Below the pieces are notes generated by a model that worked only from the letters and a program-made list of their open reading frames with translations, did no database searches and had not been told where the DNA came from. DNA of 64,000 bases from Planctomycetota bacterium (lineage in GTDB: Bacteria > Planctomycetota > B15-G4 > SIAN01): positions 62,001 through 126,000 of the forward strand of contig JAEUIC010000041.1 in NCBI GenBank assembly GCA_016795285.1, given 5' to 3'. This document shows, in pieces, positions 19,668-27,253 of the stretch (its first letter is position 1; each line of letters begins with the position of its first letter). The translations under genes and the position numbers were made by a program.

Positions 19668-20308
19668 GCGACGACGGCCTCCATCGCGACTACCGCGGCT
19701 ACACGCTCGACGAGGGCGATCTCCCCGCCGATCCGCAGGAGCTCTTCCGCGCGTGGTGGCGCGCCGCCGAGGCGGCGGGCGAGCCCGAGGCCGCGGCGAT
19801 GACGCTCGCCACGCTGGCCGCGGACGGTGCACCGTCGGCGCGCATCGTCTACCTGCGCGGCGTCGACGCGCGCGGCTTCCTCTTCTTCTCCAACTTCGAC
19901 AGCCGCAAGGGGCGCGAAGTCGCCGCCGATCCGCGCGCAAGCCTCGTCTTCCTCTGGCCGCGCCTCCATCGCCAGGTGCGCGTCGAAGGGACGATCGCGC
20001 GCGCCAGCGATGCCGAGTCGGACGGCTACTTCGCCGGCCGGCCGCGCGGCAGCCAGATCGGCGCGTGGGCGTCGCCGCAGAGCCAGCCGCTGCGCGATCG
20101 CGCCGAGCTCGAGGCGCGCGTGCGCGAGATCGAGGCGCGCTTCCCCGGCCAAGTGCCGCGCCCGCCGTTCTGGGGCGGCTACCGGCTCGCGCCGCTCGCG
20201 CTCGAGTTCTGGCAGGGGCGCGAGAGCCGGCTGCACGATCGGCTGCGCTACGCGCGGACGAGCGGCGCGCCCGCGGCCGACTGGTCGATCACGCGCCTGG
20301 CGCCGTGA
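19664..20308 (+). CDS. pdxH: pyridoxamine/pyridoxine 5'-phosphate oxidase
   Basis: PdxH is an FMN enzyme that oxidises pyridoxine or pyridoxamine 5'-phosphate to pyridoxal 5'-phosphate. The 214-residue length is typical. Family motifs are DPQELFRAWWRAA, EAAAMTLATLAADGAPSARIVYLRGVD, FFSNFDSRKGREV (flavin phosphate binding), SRKG and GSQIGAWASPQSQ, then PPFWGGYRLAPLALEFWQGRESRLHDRLRY at the C-terminus. The start is GTG 19664, inside the GTGA overlap with the upstream gene. Its 3' end overlaps the convergent DUF3253 gene by 20 bases. Confidence 0.95.
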   Translation: MSDDGLHRDYRGYTLDEGDLPADPQELFRAWWRAAEAAGEPEAAAMTLATLAADGAPSARIVYLRGVDARGFLFFSNFDSRKGREVAADPRASLVFLWPRLHRQVRVEGTIARASDAESDGYFAGRPRGSQIGAWASPQSQPLRDRAELEARVREIEARFPGQVPRPPFWGGYRLAPLALEFWQGRESRLHDRLRYARTSGAPAADWSITRLAP

Positions 20309-20606
20309 TCGGCGGGTCTTCGGCCGGTGCGCCGCCGGCTGGCGCCGCTCGCAATCGCACGACGCCGCGCCACGGCCACTCGGTCACCGGCTTGCCGTGG
20401 CGCGTCACCAGCAGCTCGCCGCGCTCCGCCATCGCGCGCGCCACCTCGCGCACGCTCGCCATGAGGCGGCGCGGCCACTCGGGATCGAGCGCGCGCGCGA
20501 CGGCCGACGGGTCGATCGTCGCGCCGGCACGCGGCAGGGCGCCGAGCTGCGCGCGGATCTCCGCCTCGATGGCGCGCTCGAGTTCGAGGTCGGGTCGATC
20601 GTTCAC
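20289..20606 (-). CDS. DUF3253 family protein
   Basis: This 105-residue protein starts at GTG 20606, with CTGGAG eight bases upstream. Conserved DUF3253 features are IDPSAVARALDPEWPRRLMASVREVARAMAERGELLVTRHGKPV, a winged-helix-like layout, and a short basic tail. The family has no established function. It lies 23 bases after the stop of the TrmH-like methyltransferase on the same strand and is probably its operon partner. The 3' end overlaps the end of pdxH on the other strand. Confidence 0.8.
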   Translation of the reverse strand: MNDRPDLELERAIEAEIRAQLGALPRAGATIDPSAVARALDPEWPRRLMASVREVARAMAERGELLVTRHGKPVTEWPWRGVVRLRAAPAGGAPAEDPPITAPGA

Positions 20607-20629
20607 GCGTCGGCTCCAGTTCGGGAAGT

Positions 20630-21472
20630 TCAGGATGGGGCGGTCGGCGGCGGCATCTTGACGAGGTGAGCGGCGGCGGCCGCCTGCGCGGCGGCGAAGC
20701 GGGCGTGCGCGCGACGCTGGCGCGCCGCTTCGGCCAGCGCGATCGCCGCCGCGTGCGACAGCGACAGCGACCCCGCCTCGCTCTGCATCGGGATGCTCGC
20801 GAAGTCGCTGCACTCGTCGCGCACGGCGGCCGAGAGTCCGCGCTTCTCGCCGCCGATCGCCAGCAACGTCGGCCCGACCAGGTCGTGCTCCCAGATCGTT
20901 CGCTTGGCGTTCGCGACGCAGGCGAGGCGCGCGAAGCGGCGGCGGCGCAGCTCGCCCCAGAGCGGCCCGTCGCGCTCGACGTGGACCAGCGGCAGCCGCT
21001 CGAGCGCCCCTGAGGCGCTGCGCGCCACCTCGGTCTCGTCGAAGTCGAGGCTCTGCTTCTTCACCAGCAGCGCCGTCGCGCCGAGCGCCTCCGCCGTGCG
21101 CAGCGTGAAGCCGAGGTTGCGATCGTCGTCGACCCCTTCGAGCAGCAGGAGCAGCGGCGGCCCGCTGCACCGCTCCAGCAAGCCGGCCAATTCGCGCTCC
21201 GCGAGCGGCCGGAGCGGCTCGCAGCGCGCCAGCACGCCGCCGTGGCTCTTGCCGTGCGCGAGGCGGTCGAGCTCGGTGGCGGCGACTCGCTCCACCGCGA
21301 CGCCGCGTTGCGCCGCCAGCGCCAGCAGCGGCTCGAGCCGCTCGGCGGCCGGCTCGCCCGGTCGCGCCGCGCCGCCGCCGTCCTGCCGCGGCGCGAGCAG
21401 CAGCGCCTCGATGCGGCGCCGACCGGCAACGAGCGCCGCTTCGACGGCGATGCGTCCTTCGAGGTGGATCAA
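20630..21472 (-). CDS. TrmH/RlmB-type SPOUT RNA 2'-O-methyltransferase
   Basis: The protein has 280 residues with an N-terminal substrate-binding domain (about 1-95) and a C-terminal knotted SPOUT methyltransferase domain. The three SpoU motifs are visible: LEGVDDDRNLGFTLRTAEALGA (motif 1 with the Asn-x-Gly-x-x-x-Arg catalytic set), LLAIGGEKRGLS (motif 2) and SLSLSHAAAIALAE (motif 3). The enzyme should methylate a ribose 2'-OH of rRNA or tRNA in the cytosol, but the exact nucleotide cannot be read from the sequence. The start is a TTG (21472), and the frame is open further upstream without a better start codon. It is followed by the DUF3253 gene. Confidence 0.88.
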   Translation of the reverse strand: MIHLEGRIAVEAALVAGRRRIEALLLAPRQDGGGAARPGEPAAERLEPLLALAAQRGVAVERVAATELDRLAHGKSHGGVLARCEPLRPLAERELAGLLERCSGPPLLLLLEGVDDDRNLGFTLRTAEALGATALLVKKQSLDFDETEVARSASGALERLPLVHVERDGPLWGELRRRRFARLACVANAKRTIWEHDLVGPTLLAIGGEKRGLSAAVRDECSDFASIPMQSEAGSLSLSHAAAIALAEAARQRRAHARFAAAQAAAAAHLVKMPPPTAPS

Positions 21473-21653
21473 GCGGGCGACCTCGTCCGCGATGGCGCGA
21501 TCACGTCGCCGGTGGTCGCGTCGCGGCCGATCGTGTTCCGTTCCATTCGGCCCTTTCGACGAGTCCTCGCAACACCCCTTCCGCGCAGCGCGGTGCTAGA
21601 GTCCCGCGCTCCTGCGCCCGGACGCGGAGGCGTGTCGCCCGCCGGTGTTGCGG

Positions 21654-21660
21654 AAGGAGG
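21654..21660 (+). promoter_or_regulatory. ribosome binding site that fixes the TTG start of the peptide transporter
   Basis: AAGGAGG is a near-perfect anti-Shine-Dalgarno match, five bases before TTG 21666. The longer in-frame start at TTG 21645 would place this site inside the coding region, so 21666 is preferred. Confidence 0.8.
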
Positions 21661-21665
21661 ATACG

Positions 21666-23177
21666 TTGAACGCGACGACTCCCGCGCCTTCGGGCACCTT
21701 CTCCGGCCATCCGAAGGGGCTCTACCTCCTCTTCTTCACGGAGATGTGGGAGCGCTTCTGCTACTACGGCATGCGCGCCCTGCTGGCGCTCTACGTGGCG
21801 GCCGCGTTCACCAACGGCGACCCGAAGGCGGCCGGCCTCAAGTACGGCGCCTTCACGGCGCTCGTCTACGCGACCGGCATCTTCGGCGGCGCGATCGCCG
21901 ACAAGCTGCTCGGCTACCAGCGCGCCATCATCTGCGGCGGCCTGCTGATCGCCGGCGGCGAGTTCTGCCTGCTGATGCCGAGCGAGGAGGGGTTCCTCTT
22001 CGGACTCGCGTTGATGGTGGTCGGCAACGGCCTCTTCAAGCCGAACATCTCGACCATCGTCGGCAAGCTCTACCGGCAGGGCGATCCGAAGCGCGACCAG
22101 GGCTTCACGATCTTCTACATGGGGATCAACCTCGGCGCCCTCATCGCGCCGCTCTGCTGCGAGTCGATCCGCACCGCGTTCAACGAGGGCGGCTCGCTCG
22201 ACGGCTTCCGTTACGCGTTCGCGGTGGCGGGCGGCGGCATGCTGCTCGGCCTCGTCACCTTCATGCTCGGCAAGCATCGGCTCGGCGAGCACGGCCTCCC
22301 GCCCGCCGGCAAGGAGGGACTCGCCACCAGCGTCGTCGTGATGGCGGGCAGCCTCGTCGTCGCGGTCGGCTGCTACTTCCTGCTCTCGCAGGCGGCGATC
22401 CTCGAGTACATCCTCTACGCGCTGCTCGCCGGCGCCGTGATCAAGATCCTGATGGAGGCGGCGAAGCACGGCATCGAGCAGAAGCAGCGGCTCTACGCGC
22501 TGCTGGTCCTGCTGTTCGCCAACATCACCTTCTGGGCGATCTTCGAGCAGGCCGGCAACTCGTTCACCTTCTTCGCCGAGAACCAGGTCGACCGCAGCGT
22601 CTTCGGGCTGTTCGAGTTCAAGACCGGTTGGTTCCAGTCGGTGAACTCCGCGATGATCGTGATCTTCGCGCCGGTCTTCGTCGCGCTGTGGGCGTTCCTC
22701 GATCGGACCGGCAAGAACCCCTCGATCCCGGGCAAGTTCGGCTGGGCGCTGCTGTTCGCCGGCGCCGGCTTCTTCGCGCTGGTGCTCTCCACGAAGTTCG
22801 CCTACCCGATGGCGGGGACGCCCGAGGCCGCCGCGAAGATGAACGTCGGCTTCTACTGGCTCTTCATCACCTACCTGCTCCACACCTTCGGCGAGCTCTG
22901 CCTGTCGCCGGTCGGCCTCTCGATGGTGACCAAGCTCGCGCCGCCGCCGATGGTCGGCTTCACGATGGGCGCGTGGTTCATGTCGATCTCGATCGGCAAC
23001 TTCCTCGCCGGCAAGATCTCGGCGTCGATCGGCTCCGAGGGCAAGACGGCCGAGCAGATGACGCTCACCGACTACAACTCGGTCTTCTCGCCGCTCGGTT
23101 GGGTGATGCTCGGCATCGGCGTGCTGGTGCTGGCGATCTCGCCGAAGGTGAACCGCTGGATGCACGGCGTGAAGTGA
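21666..23177 (+). CDS. proton-dependent oligopeptide transporter (POT/PTR2 family)
   Basis: This 503-residue inner-membrane MFS transporter has about 12-14 helices and imports di- and tripeptides with protons. Family signatures are the TM1 motif FFTEMWERFCYYGMRALLALY (with the ExxER-type Glu/Arg), the PTR2 signature FTIFYMGINLGALIAPL, GNGLFKPNIS in TM4 and FWAIFEQAGNSFTFF in TM7. It ends with QPT-like loops and a short cytosolic tail. The start is TTG 21666, set by the AAGGAGG site. The downstream glycosyltransferase overlaps its stop by four bases (GTGA), though no functional link is evident. Confidence 0.93.
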   Translation: MNATTPAPSGTFSGHPKGLYLLFFTEMWERFCYYGMRALLALYVAAAFTNGDPKAAGLKYGAFTALVYATGIFGGAIADKLLGYQRAIICGGLLIAGGEFCLLMPSEEGFLFGLALMVVGNGLFKPNISTIVGKLYRQGDPKRDQGFTIFYMGINLGALIAPLCCESIRTAFNEGGSLDGFRYAFAVAGGGMLLGLVTFMLGKHRLGEHGLPPAGKEGLATSVVVMAGSLVVAVGCYFLLSQAAILEYILYALLAGAVIKILMEAAKHGIEQKQRLYALLVLLFANITFWAIFEQAGNSFTFFAENQVDRSVFGLFEFKTGWFQSVNSAMIVIFAPVFVALWAFLDRTGKNPSIPGKFGWALLFAGAGFFALVLSTKFAYPMAGTPEAAAKMNVGFYWLFITYLLHTFGELCLSPVGLSMVTKLAPPPMVGFTMGAWFMSISIGNFLAGKISASIGSEGKTAEQMTLTDYNSVFSPLGWVMLGIGVLVLAISPKVNRWMHGVK

Positions 23178-24535
23178 GCGCGCCGCTGCGCATCGTCGTC
23201 GTCGCGCACGGCTGGCCGCCGCAAGAGCACGCGGGCGCGGAGCTGGCGGCCGCGTGGCTCGCGCGCGGGCTGGTGGAGCGCGGCCACGCGGTGCGCGCGT
23301 TCGTCCGGACCGGCTGGCCCGACCTGCCGCTGCTGGCGACGGTGCGCGAGCGGGTCGACGGCGTGGCGGTGACGCGGATCAAGACGCTGCCCGAGCAGGC
23401 GACGTCGCTGCGCGGCACCTACCTCGATCCGGGCGTGCGCGCCGCCTTCGAGCGCGAGCTCGCCGACGGCGTCGACGTGGTCCACTTCCACCACACGCTC
23501 GGCCTGTCGATCGACCTGGTCGAGGCGGCGCGGCAGGCCGGCGCGCGTGTCGTCTTCACGCTGCACGACTTCTGGCACCTCTGCCCGCGCGGCCAGCGCT
23601 ACACGCCGTCGGGCCATCTCTGCGCCGAGATCGAGCCCGATCGCTGCGCGCGCTGCATCGGCAAGAAGCGGGCGCGCTACGCCCTGCAGCGCTTCGCGCG
23701 CGAGCCGGGCCGGGCGCTGCTCGGCCTGCCGCGCTACCTCGCGGAGAACCTGGGCACCCTCGCGATCCGGCGGCGCAGCGCGGAGATGCTCGCCGCGGTG
23801 GGGCGCGCCGACGTCGTGACGGCGCCGTCGCAGTTCGTGCTGGACGAGCATCGCCGCCAGGGGCTCCACGCGCCGAGCGCGGTGGTGGTCGCGAACGGGA
23901 TCGCCGCCGAGGTGGCCGAGGCGTTGCGGCCGCGCGAGGCGCCGGGGGCGCCGCTGCGCTTCGGTTTCGTCGGCTCGCTGCTGCCGTCGAAGGGGGCCGA
24001 CCTGCTGCTGACGGCGTTCCGCGGGCTGGTCGAGGGGGGCAGGGCGGCGGGTGCGAGCGGCGGTGGGACTGCCGGCACGGCTCACGATGCGGCGACCACT
24101 TGTGCGACGCTGGCGATCCACGGGACCTCGCCGTGGGATGGCGGCGCCTATGCGCGACGGCTCGAGGAGCAGCACCGCCACCCGGCGATCCGCTTCCACG
24201 GCCGCTTCGGTCGCGAGCAGTTGGCGGACGTGCTCGGCTCGATCGACGTGCTGGTGGTGCCGTCGCGCTGGTACGAGAACGCGCCGATCACGCTCGACGA
24301 GGCGGCGCTGGCGCGGCTGCCGGTGGTGGTGGCCGGCCACGGCGGCATGGCCGAGCTGCTCGCCGCCCGCGGCAACGGCCTCGCGTTCCGACCCGGCGAC
24401 GCCGCCGACCTGCAGGCCGCGCTCGCCCGCTTCCTCCGCGAGCCCGGCCTCTGGCAGGCGCTGCGCACCCCGCGCGTCCCGATCCCGACCGCCGCCGCCA
24501 TCGCCGCGCAGTTCGAGTCGCTCTACCGCGCGTGA
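23174..24535 (+). CDS. glycosyltransferase family 4 protein
   Basis: This 453-residue GT-B enzyme starts at GTG 23174, inside the stop of the transporter gene. The N-terminal Rossmann domain opens with LRIVVVAHGWPPQEHAGAEL, typical of GT4. DVVHFHHTLGLSIDL and FTLHDFWHLCPRG follow, with a small Cys set (CAEIEPDRCARC) that could bind a metal. The donor domain has LRFGFVGSLLPSKGADLLL and VLVVPSRWYENAPITLDEAALARLPVVV, with the family Glu motif (E-x7-E-like). About 25 Ala/Gly/Thr residues near 300 look like a linker insertion. Donor and acceptor are unknown, and cell-surface glycan synthesis is likely. Confidence 0.88.
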   Translation: MSAPLRIVVVAHGWPPQEHAGAELAAAWLARGLVERGHAVRAFVRTGWPDLPLLATVRERVDGVAVTRIKTLPEQATSLRGTYLDPGVRAAFERELADGVDVVHFHHTLGLSIDLVEAARQAGARVVFTLHDFWHLCPRGQRYTPSGHLCAEIEPDRCARCIGKKRARYALQRFAREPGRALLGLPRYLAENLGTLAIRRRSAEMLAAVGRADVVTAPSQFVLDEHRRQGLHAPSAVVVANGIAAEVAEALRPREAPGAPLRFGFVGSLLPSKGADLLLTAFRGLVEGGRAAGASGGGTAGTAHDAATTCATLAIHGTSPWDGGAYARRLEEQHRHPAIRFHGRFGREQLADVLGSIDVLVVPSRWYENAPITLDEAALARLPVVVAGHGGMAELLAARGNGLAFRPGDAADLQAALARFLREPGLWQALRTPRVPIPTAAAIAAQFESLYRA

Positions 24536-24557
24536 CCCTGCGACTGCCCCTCCTCAC

Positions 24558-24783
24558 GGTGGCGGGGTTGATTCTTCCGCTCCGCCATGCGGCGGCATCC
24601 AAGGCGTTGGCGTCGAGAGCGGGGTGCCGGGGAGTTTCCGTCTGCCCCGTCTGCGGGCCGGTGCCGGGGAGTTTCCATCCGGATGGCGCCTCTGCCCCCG
24701 GTGGCGACCGAGACGGAAACTCCCCGGCACCCTGCTGGACGGAAACTCCCCGCCACCGGCGCGGAAGAATCAACCCCGCCACC
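24558..24783. repeat. nested inverted-repeat cluster with GGTGSCGGGG core
   Basis: Six related units lie between the convergent glycosyltransferase and thioredoxin-like genes. Outer arms 24558-24580 and 24761-24783 are perfect 23-base inverted copies. Inner arms 24623-24642 and 24712-24731 are perfect 20-base inverted copies of GGTGCCGGGGAGTTTCCGTC. Two more inner copies, 24660-24680 (plus orientation) and 24738-24757 (minus orientation), differ by one or two bases. All begin GGTGCCGGGG or GGTGGCGGGG in their own orientation. The whole could fold as one long cruciform or RNA structure. No coding frame is convincing here. It may be a bidirectional terminator, a REP-like element, or part of a dispersed family. 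Confidence 0.85.
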
Positions 24784-24788
24784 GAAGG

Positions 24789-24825
24789 GAGAGACCCGCC
24801 ACCGGGGTGCGGGGGCGGGTCTCTC
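24789..24825 (-). terminator. 12-bp hairpin at the 3' end of the thioredoxin-like gene
   Basis: A perfect 12-bp stem (GAGAGACCCGCC / GGCGGGTCTCTC) with a 13-base loop starts about 50 bases past the stop of the thioredoxin-like gene. It sits at the edge of the inverted-repeat cluster and reads equally on both strands, so it may end transcripts from either convergent gene. There is no T-tract. Confidence 0.5.
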
Positions 24826-24877
24826 GGAGGTCCTCGAAATCTGCGGACGGTGAGCGGGAGCTTCGCTCGCAGCTTCG

Positions 24878-25894
24878 CTACTTCGCGTGGCGCGAGCAGG
24901 GGCGGTTGCCCGCCCGGCAGAGCTCGCAGTTCTTGTCCATCTTGAGCAGGTCGTCGTCCTTGATGACGTCGAGCCGCTTCTGCGCCGCCTTCGCCGCTTC
25001 GCTGCCGGCGTACTTCGCCACCACCTGCTTGTAGAGCTTCATCGCCTCCTTGAACTCGAGCTCCTTCTCGAGCTCGGCGGCGGCGGCGTTCTGCTTGCCG
25101 CCGTCGATCTCCTTCACCAGCGCCGGATCGGCCCGCAGCTCGGCGAGCTTCGCCTTGCCGTTGTCGCCCGGCTCCTTGCCGGCGTACGCGACCAGCCGCT
25201 CGCACGCTGCCGCCGCCTTCAGGTAGTCCTTCGCGGCGAGCGCCGCCTCGGCCGACTTCCACAGCCCGCCGGCATCGCGCTCGAAGTAGGCGATCAGGTC
25301 GGTGACCGCCTTCGCGTCATCGCCCTGCAGCGTGCCGCCCGCGGCGAGCTTCTCGAGCTCGACCCACGCCAACCCGCTCTTGCCCTCGTTCAGCAGCTTC
25401 TCGGCGGCCGCGCACGCCGCCGGCAGCAGCGGCGTCATCTTCGAGCTCTTCGCCGCCTTCTCGACGTAGCTGTCCGCCTCGGCCGGATGGCCGGTCCAGA
25501 TCAGCTTGCCGTCGGGGCCGATCAGCGCCGCGGTCGGGAAGCCCTGCACGCCGATCGCTTCCTCGAAGCCCGCCTTCTCGTCGATGCGCGCGATCGGGAA
25601 GGTGATCGCGTGCTTCTTCACGTACTCGTCGATGAGCTCATGCGTCTCGTCGGACACGCCGACGACCAGCACTCCCTTCTTGCGGAACTTCTCGTGAAGC
25701 GCCGTCAAGTGGGGGAGTTGCCCGGTGCAAGGGCCTCACCAGGTGCGGAACGACTCGACGAAGACGGCGCGCCCCTTCAGGCGGCTCGTGGTCAGCGGGA
25801 TCGAGTTCCACCACTCGACCGCGCCGAAATCGGGCACCTTGTCGTCGCCGCCGGCGAATGTCGCCGACGCCGCCAACACCATGGCTGCGAACAT
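24878..25894 (-). CDS. thioredoxin/TlpA-like protein with in-frame TGA at the first Cys of CGPC (probable selenoprotein)
   Basis: Read through one TGA (25736-25738), this frame encodes 338 residues. It starts at ATG 25894 directly after a strong AGGAGGAA site. It has a short signal-like N-terminus (MFAAMVLAASATFAGG) and then the thioredoxin strand AVFVESFRTW-U53-GPCTGQLPHLTALHEKF. The TGA falls exactly at the nucleophilic cysteine of the WCGPC motif. The thioredoxin core continues with VLVVGVSDE and the cis-Pro strand VQGFPTAALIGPDGKLIW. A helical, TPR-like half (about 150-320) ends in a Cys-rich tail (NCELCRAGNRPC). Selenocysteine insertion explains these facts best. The alternative is a nonsense mutation of TGC with the rest still intact. 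Likely role: extracytoplasmic thiol redox. Confidence 0.75.
25683..25735 (-). promoter_or_regulatory. candidate SECIS region after the in-frame TGA
   Basis: The transcript just after the UGA can form overlapping small hairpins: GCCC/GGGC or UUGC/GCAA within the first 18 nt. A better one lies at nt 32-53 (CGG, one mismatch, then GCUUC / GAAGU, closing on CCG, loop ACGA). None is a textbook bacterial SECIS with a G early in the apical loop 16-37 nt from the UGA, so this remains a candidate region only. Confidence 0.25.
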
Positions 25895-25897
25895 CGC

Positions 25898-25905
25898 TTC
25901 CTCCT
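25898..25905 (-). promoter_or_regulatory. ribosome binding site fixing the start of the TGA-containing thioredoxin-like gene
   Basis: AGGAGGAA on the minus strand, three bases before ATG 25894. Its strength and spacing show that translation begins upstream of the in-frame TGA rather than at the TTG (25708) after it. Confidence 0.85.
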
Positions 25906-26012
25906 CGCGACTGCGGCGCCGACGCGCGGGCATTCGCGCGCGAGCGGCAGAAGCAGGCCGGGATGATACGGTGCGGCGACTCGGTCGCGGGGAAGTCGAG
26001 CGGAGGGGGGCG

Positions 26013-26711
26013 ATGCGGATCAGCTTCGGGCGACGCCGACGGCGGCGCGGCGGGGGGCCGGCGGTGCTGCTGGTGCTGCTGATCGTCGTGGCGCTGCGCA
26101 CGTGCGGCGATCGCTCGGGGCCCGACGAGGCGCGCCCCGAATCGCAGCGGCGGCCGGACGCCACCGGGCGCGCCGCGCCGTCCGACGCTCCGCTCGCCGC
26201 CGCTCCCGACGATCGCTCCGCCGACCACGCGGCCGACCACGCCGACGACCGCGTCGCGCTCGCACGCGGCGAGAAGCCGTTGCGCGGCCCAGTGGTGAAG
26301 ATCGTCGACGGCGACACGCTGCACGTCGAACTCGCCGGCTCGATCACGCCGATCGAGAAGGTGCGCCTGCTCAACGTCAACACGCCCGAGCGCGGCGACC
26401 CCGGCTACGAACGGGCGACCGCAGCGCTGGCCGCGCTGGCGAGCGGCCGCACCGTCGAGCTGCTCTTCGAGAAGCCCGGCAAGGCCGCGCGCGACGAGTT
26501 CGGGCGGCTCCTCTGCTACGTGCTGCACGACGGCCGCTGCTTGAACCTCGCGCTGGTGCGCGGCGGCTGGTCGCGCTGGTTCCACAAGTACGGCGAGGGG
26601 CGCTATCCCGAGGCGTTCCGCGCCGCCGAGCTCGAGGCGAAGCTCGCCGCCGCCGGCCTCTGGCGCGACGGCGCGTGGAACGGTTCGCTCGAGGTCGAGC
26701 GCGCCCGATGA
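26013..26711 (+). CDS. thermonuclease-like (SNase family) protein, exported
   Basis: This 232-residue protein starts at ATG 26013, preceded by GGAGGGGGG. A basic N-terminus (FGRRRRRRGG) and hydrophobic segment (AVLLVLLIVVALRTC) form a signal anchor, followed by an Asp/Ala/Pro-rich linker. The C-terminal OB-fold is that of staphylococcal-nuclease-type enzymes, with VVKIVDGDTLHVEL, VRLLNVNTPERG (Arg and Glu of the active site, with Asn where Asp40 is in the S. aureus enzyme) and DEFGRLLCYV (catalytic Arg). It should be a calcium-dependent phosphodiesterase acting outside the cytoplasm. It overlaps the next gene by four bases (ATGA). Confidence 0.88.
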   Translation: MRISFGRRRRRRGGGPAVLLVLLIVVALRTCGDRSGPDEARPESQRRPDATGRAAPSDAPLAAAPDDRSADHAADHADDRVALARGEKPLRGPVVKIVDGDTLHVELAGSITPIEKVRLLNVNTPERGDPGYERATAALAALASGRTVELLFEKPGKAARDEFGRLLCYVLHDGRCLNLALVRGGWSRWFHKYGEGRYPEAFRAAELEAKLAAAGLWRDGAWNGSLEVERAR

Positions 26712-27253
26712 GCTCGCTGCCGGACGCCGCCCCCGCCGCGCCACCGCCGACCATCATCGTGGTCCACTCGCGCGAGAACCGCCGCAAGTGCTCGGTCGAG
26801 CCGCTGCGCAGCGACCCGCGCTTCCTCTTCTGGACGTGGCCCGCGCGCGGCGTCGAGCCGCTCGATCGCTACGTGCGCCTCGGCATCGGCGGGCCGCTGC
26901 TCTCGCCGGCCGACCAGTCGGCTGGGCTCTTCGTGCTGGACGCCAACTGGAAGCTCGCGCCGCGCATGGAGCGGCAGTACGCCGAGCTGCCGGTCCGTTC
27001 GCTGCCGCCCTACGTCACCGCCTACCCGCGCGCCGCGAAGGACGAAAGCGACCCGCACGGCGGCCTCGCCACCATCGAGGCGATCCACGCCGCCTTCGTC
27101 GAGCTCGGCCGCGACCCGATCGGCCTGCTCGATCGCTACCGCTGGGCCGACGAGTTCCTCGCGCGCAACGCCGCGCTGCGCGAAGCCGCTGCAGCACGGC
27201 GCGCCGCGCCGCCCGACTCGCCGCGCTCCGCTCAGGGCCGCTCGAGCACGTAG
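26708..27253 (+). CDS. DUF367 / Tsr3-like rRNA aminocarboxypropyltransferase
   Basis: The protein has 181 residues, with its start overlapping the thermonuclease stop. The N-terminal signature TIIVVHSRENRRKCSVEPL with FLFWTW, the central GPLLSPAD and LDANWKLAPRMERQYAELPVRSLPPYVTAYPRA are those of Tsr3. Tsr3 is a SPOUT-fold enzyme that transfers the 3-amino-3-carboxypropyl group of S-adenosylmethionine to small-subunit rRNA. It is well known in archaea and eukaryotes and much less studied in bacteria, so the rRNA target here is inference. The last 22 bases overlap the convergent membrane-protein gene. Confidence 0.85.
   Translation: MSSLPDAAPAAPPPTIIVVHSRENRRKCSVEPLRSDPRFLFWTWPARGVEPLDRYVRLGIGGPLLSPADQSAGLFVLDANWKLAPRMERQYAELPVRSLPPYVTAYPRAAKDESDPHGGLATIEAIHAAFVELGRDPIGLLDRYRWADEFLARNAALREAAAARRAAPPDSPRSAQGRSST

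Noticed and set aside
24878..25708. A separate thioredoxin-like gene starting at TTG 25708
   Set aside because: It would lack the active-site strand and has no ribosome site. The frame continues upstream through W-TGA-GPC to a strong ribosome site at 25898-25905.
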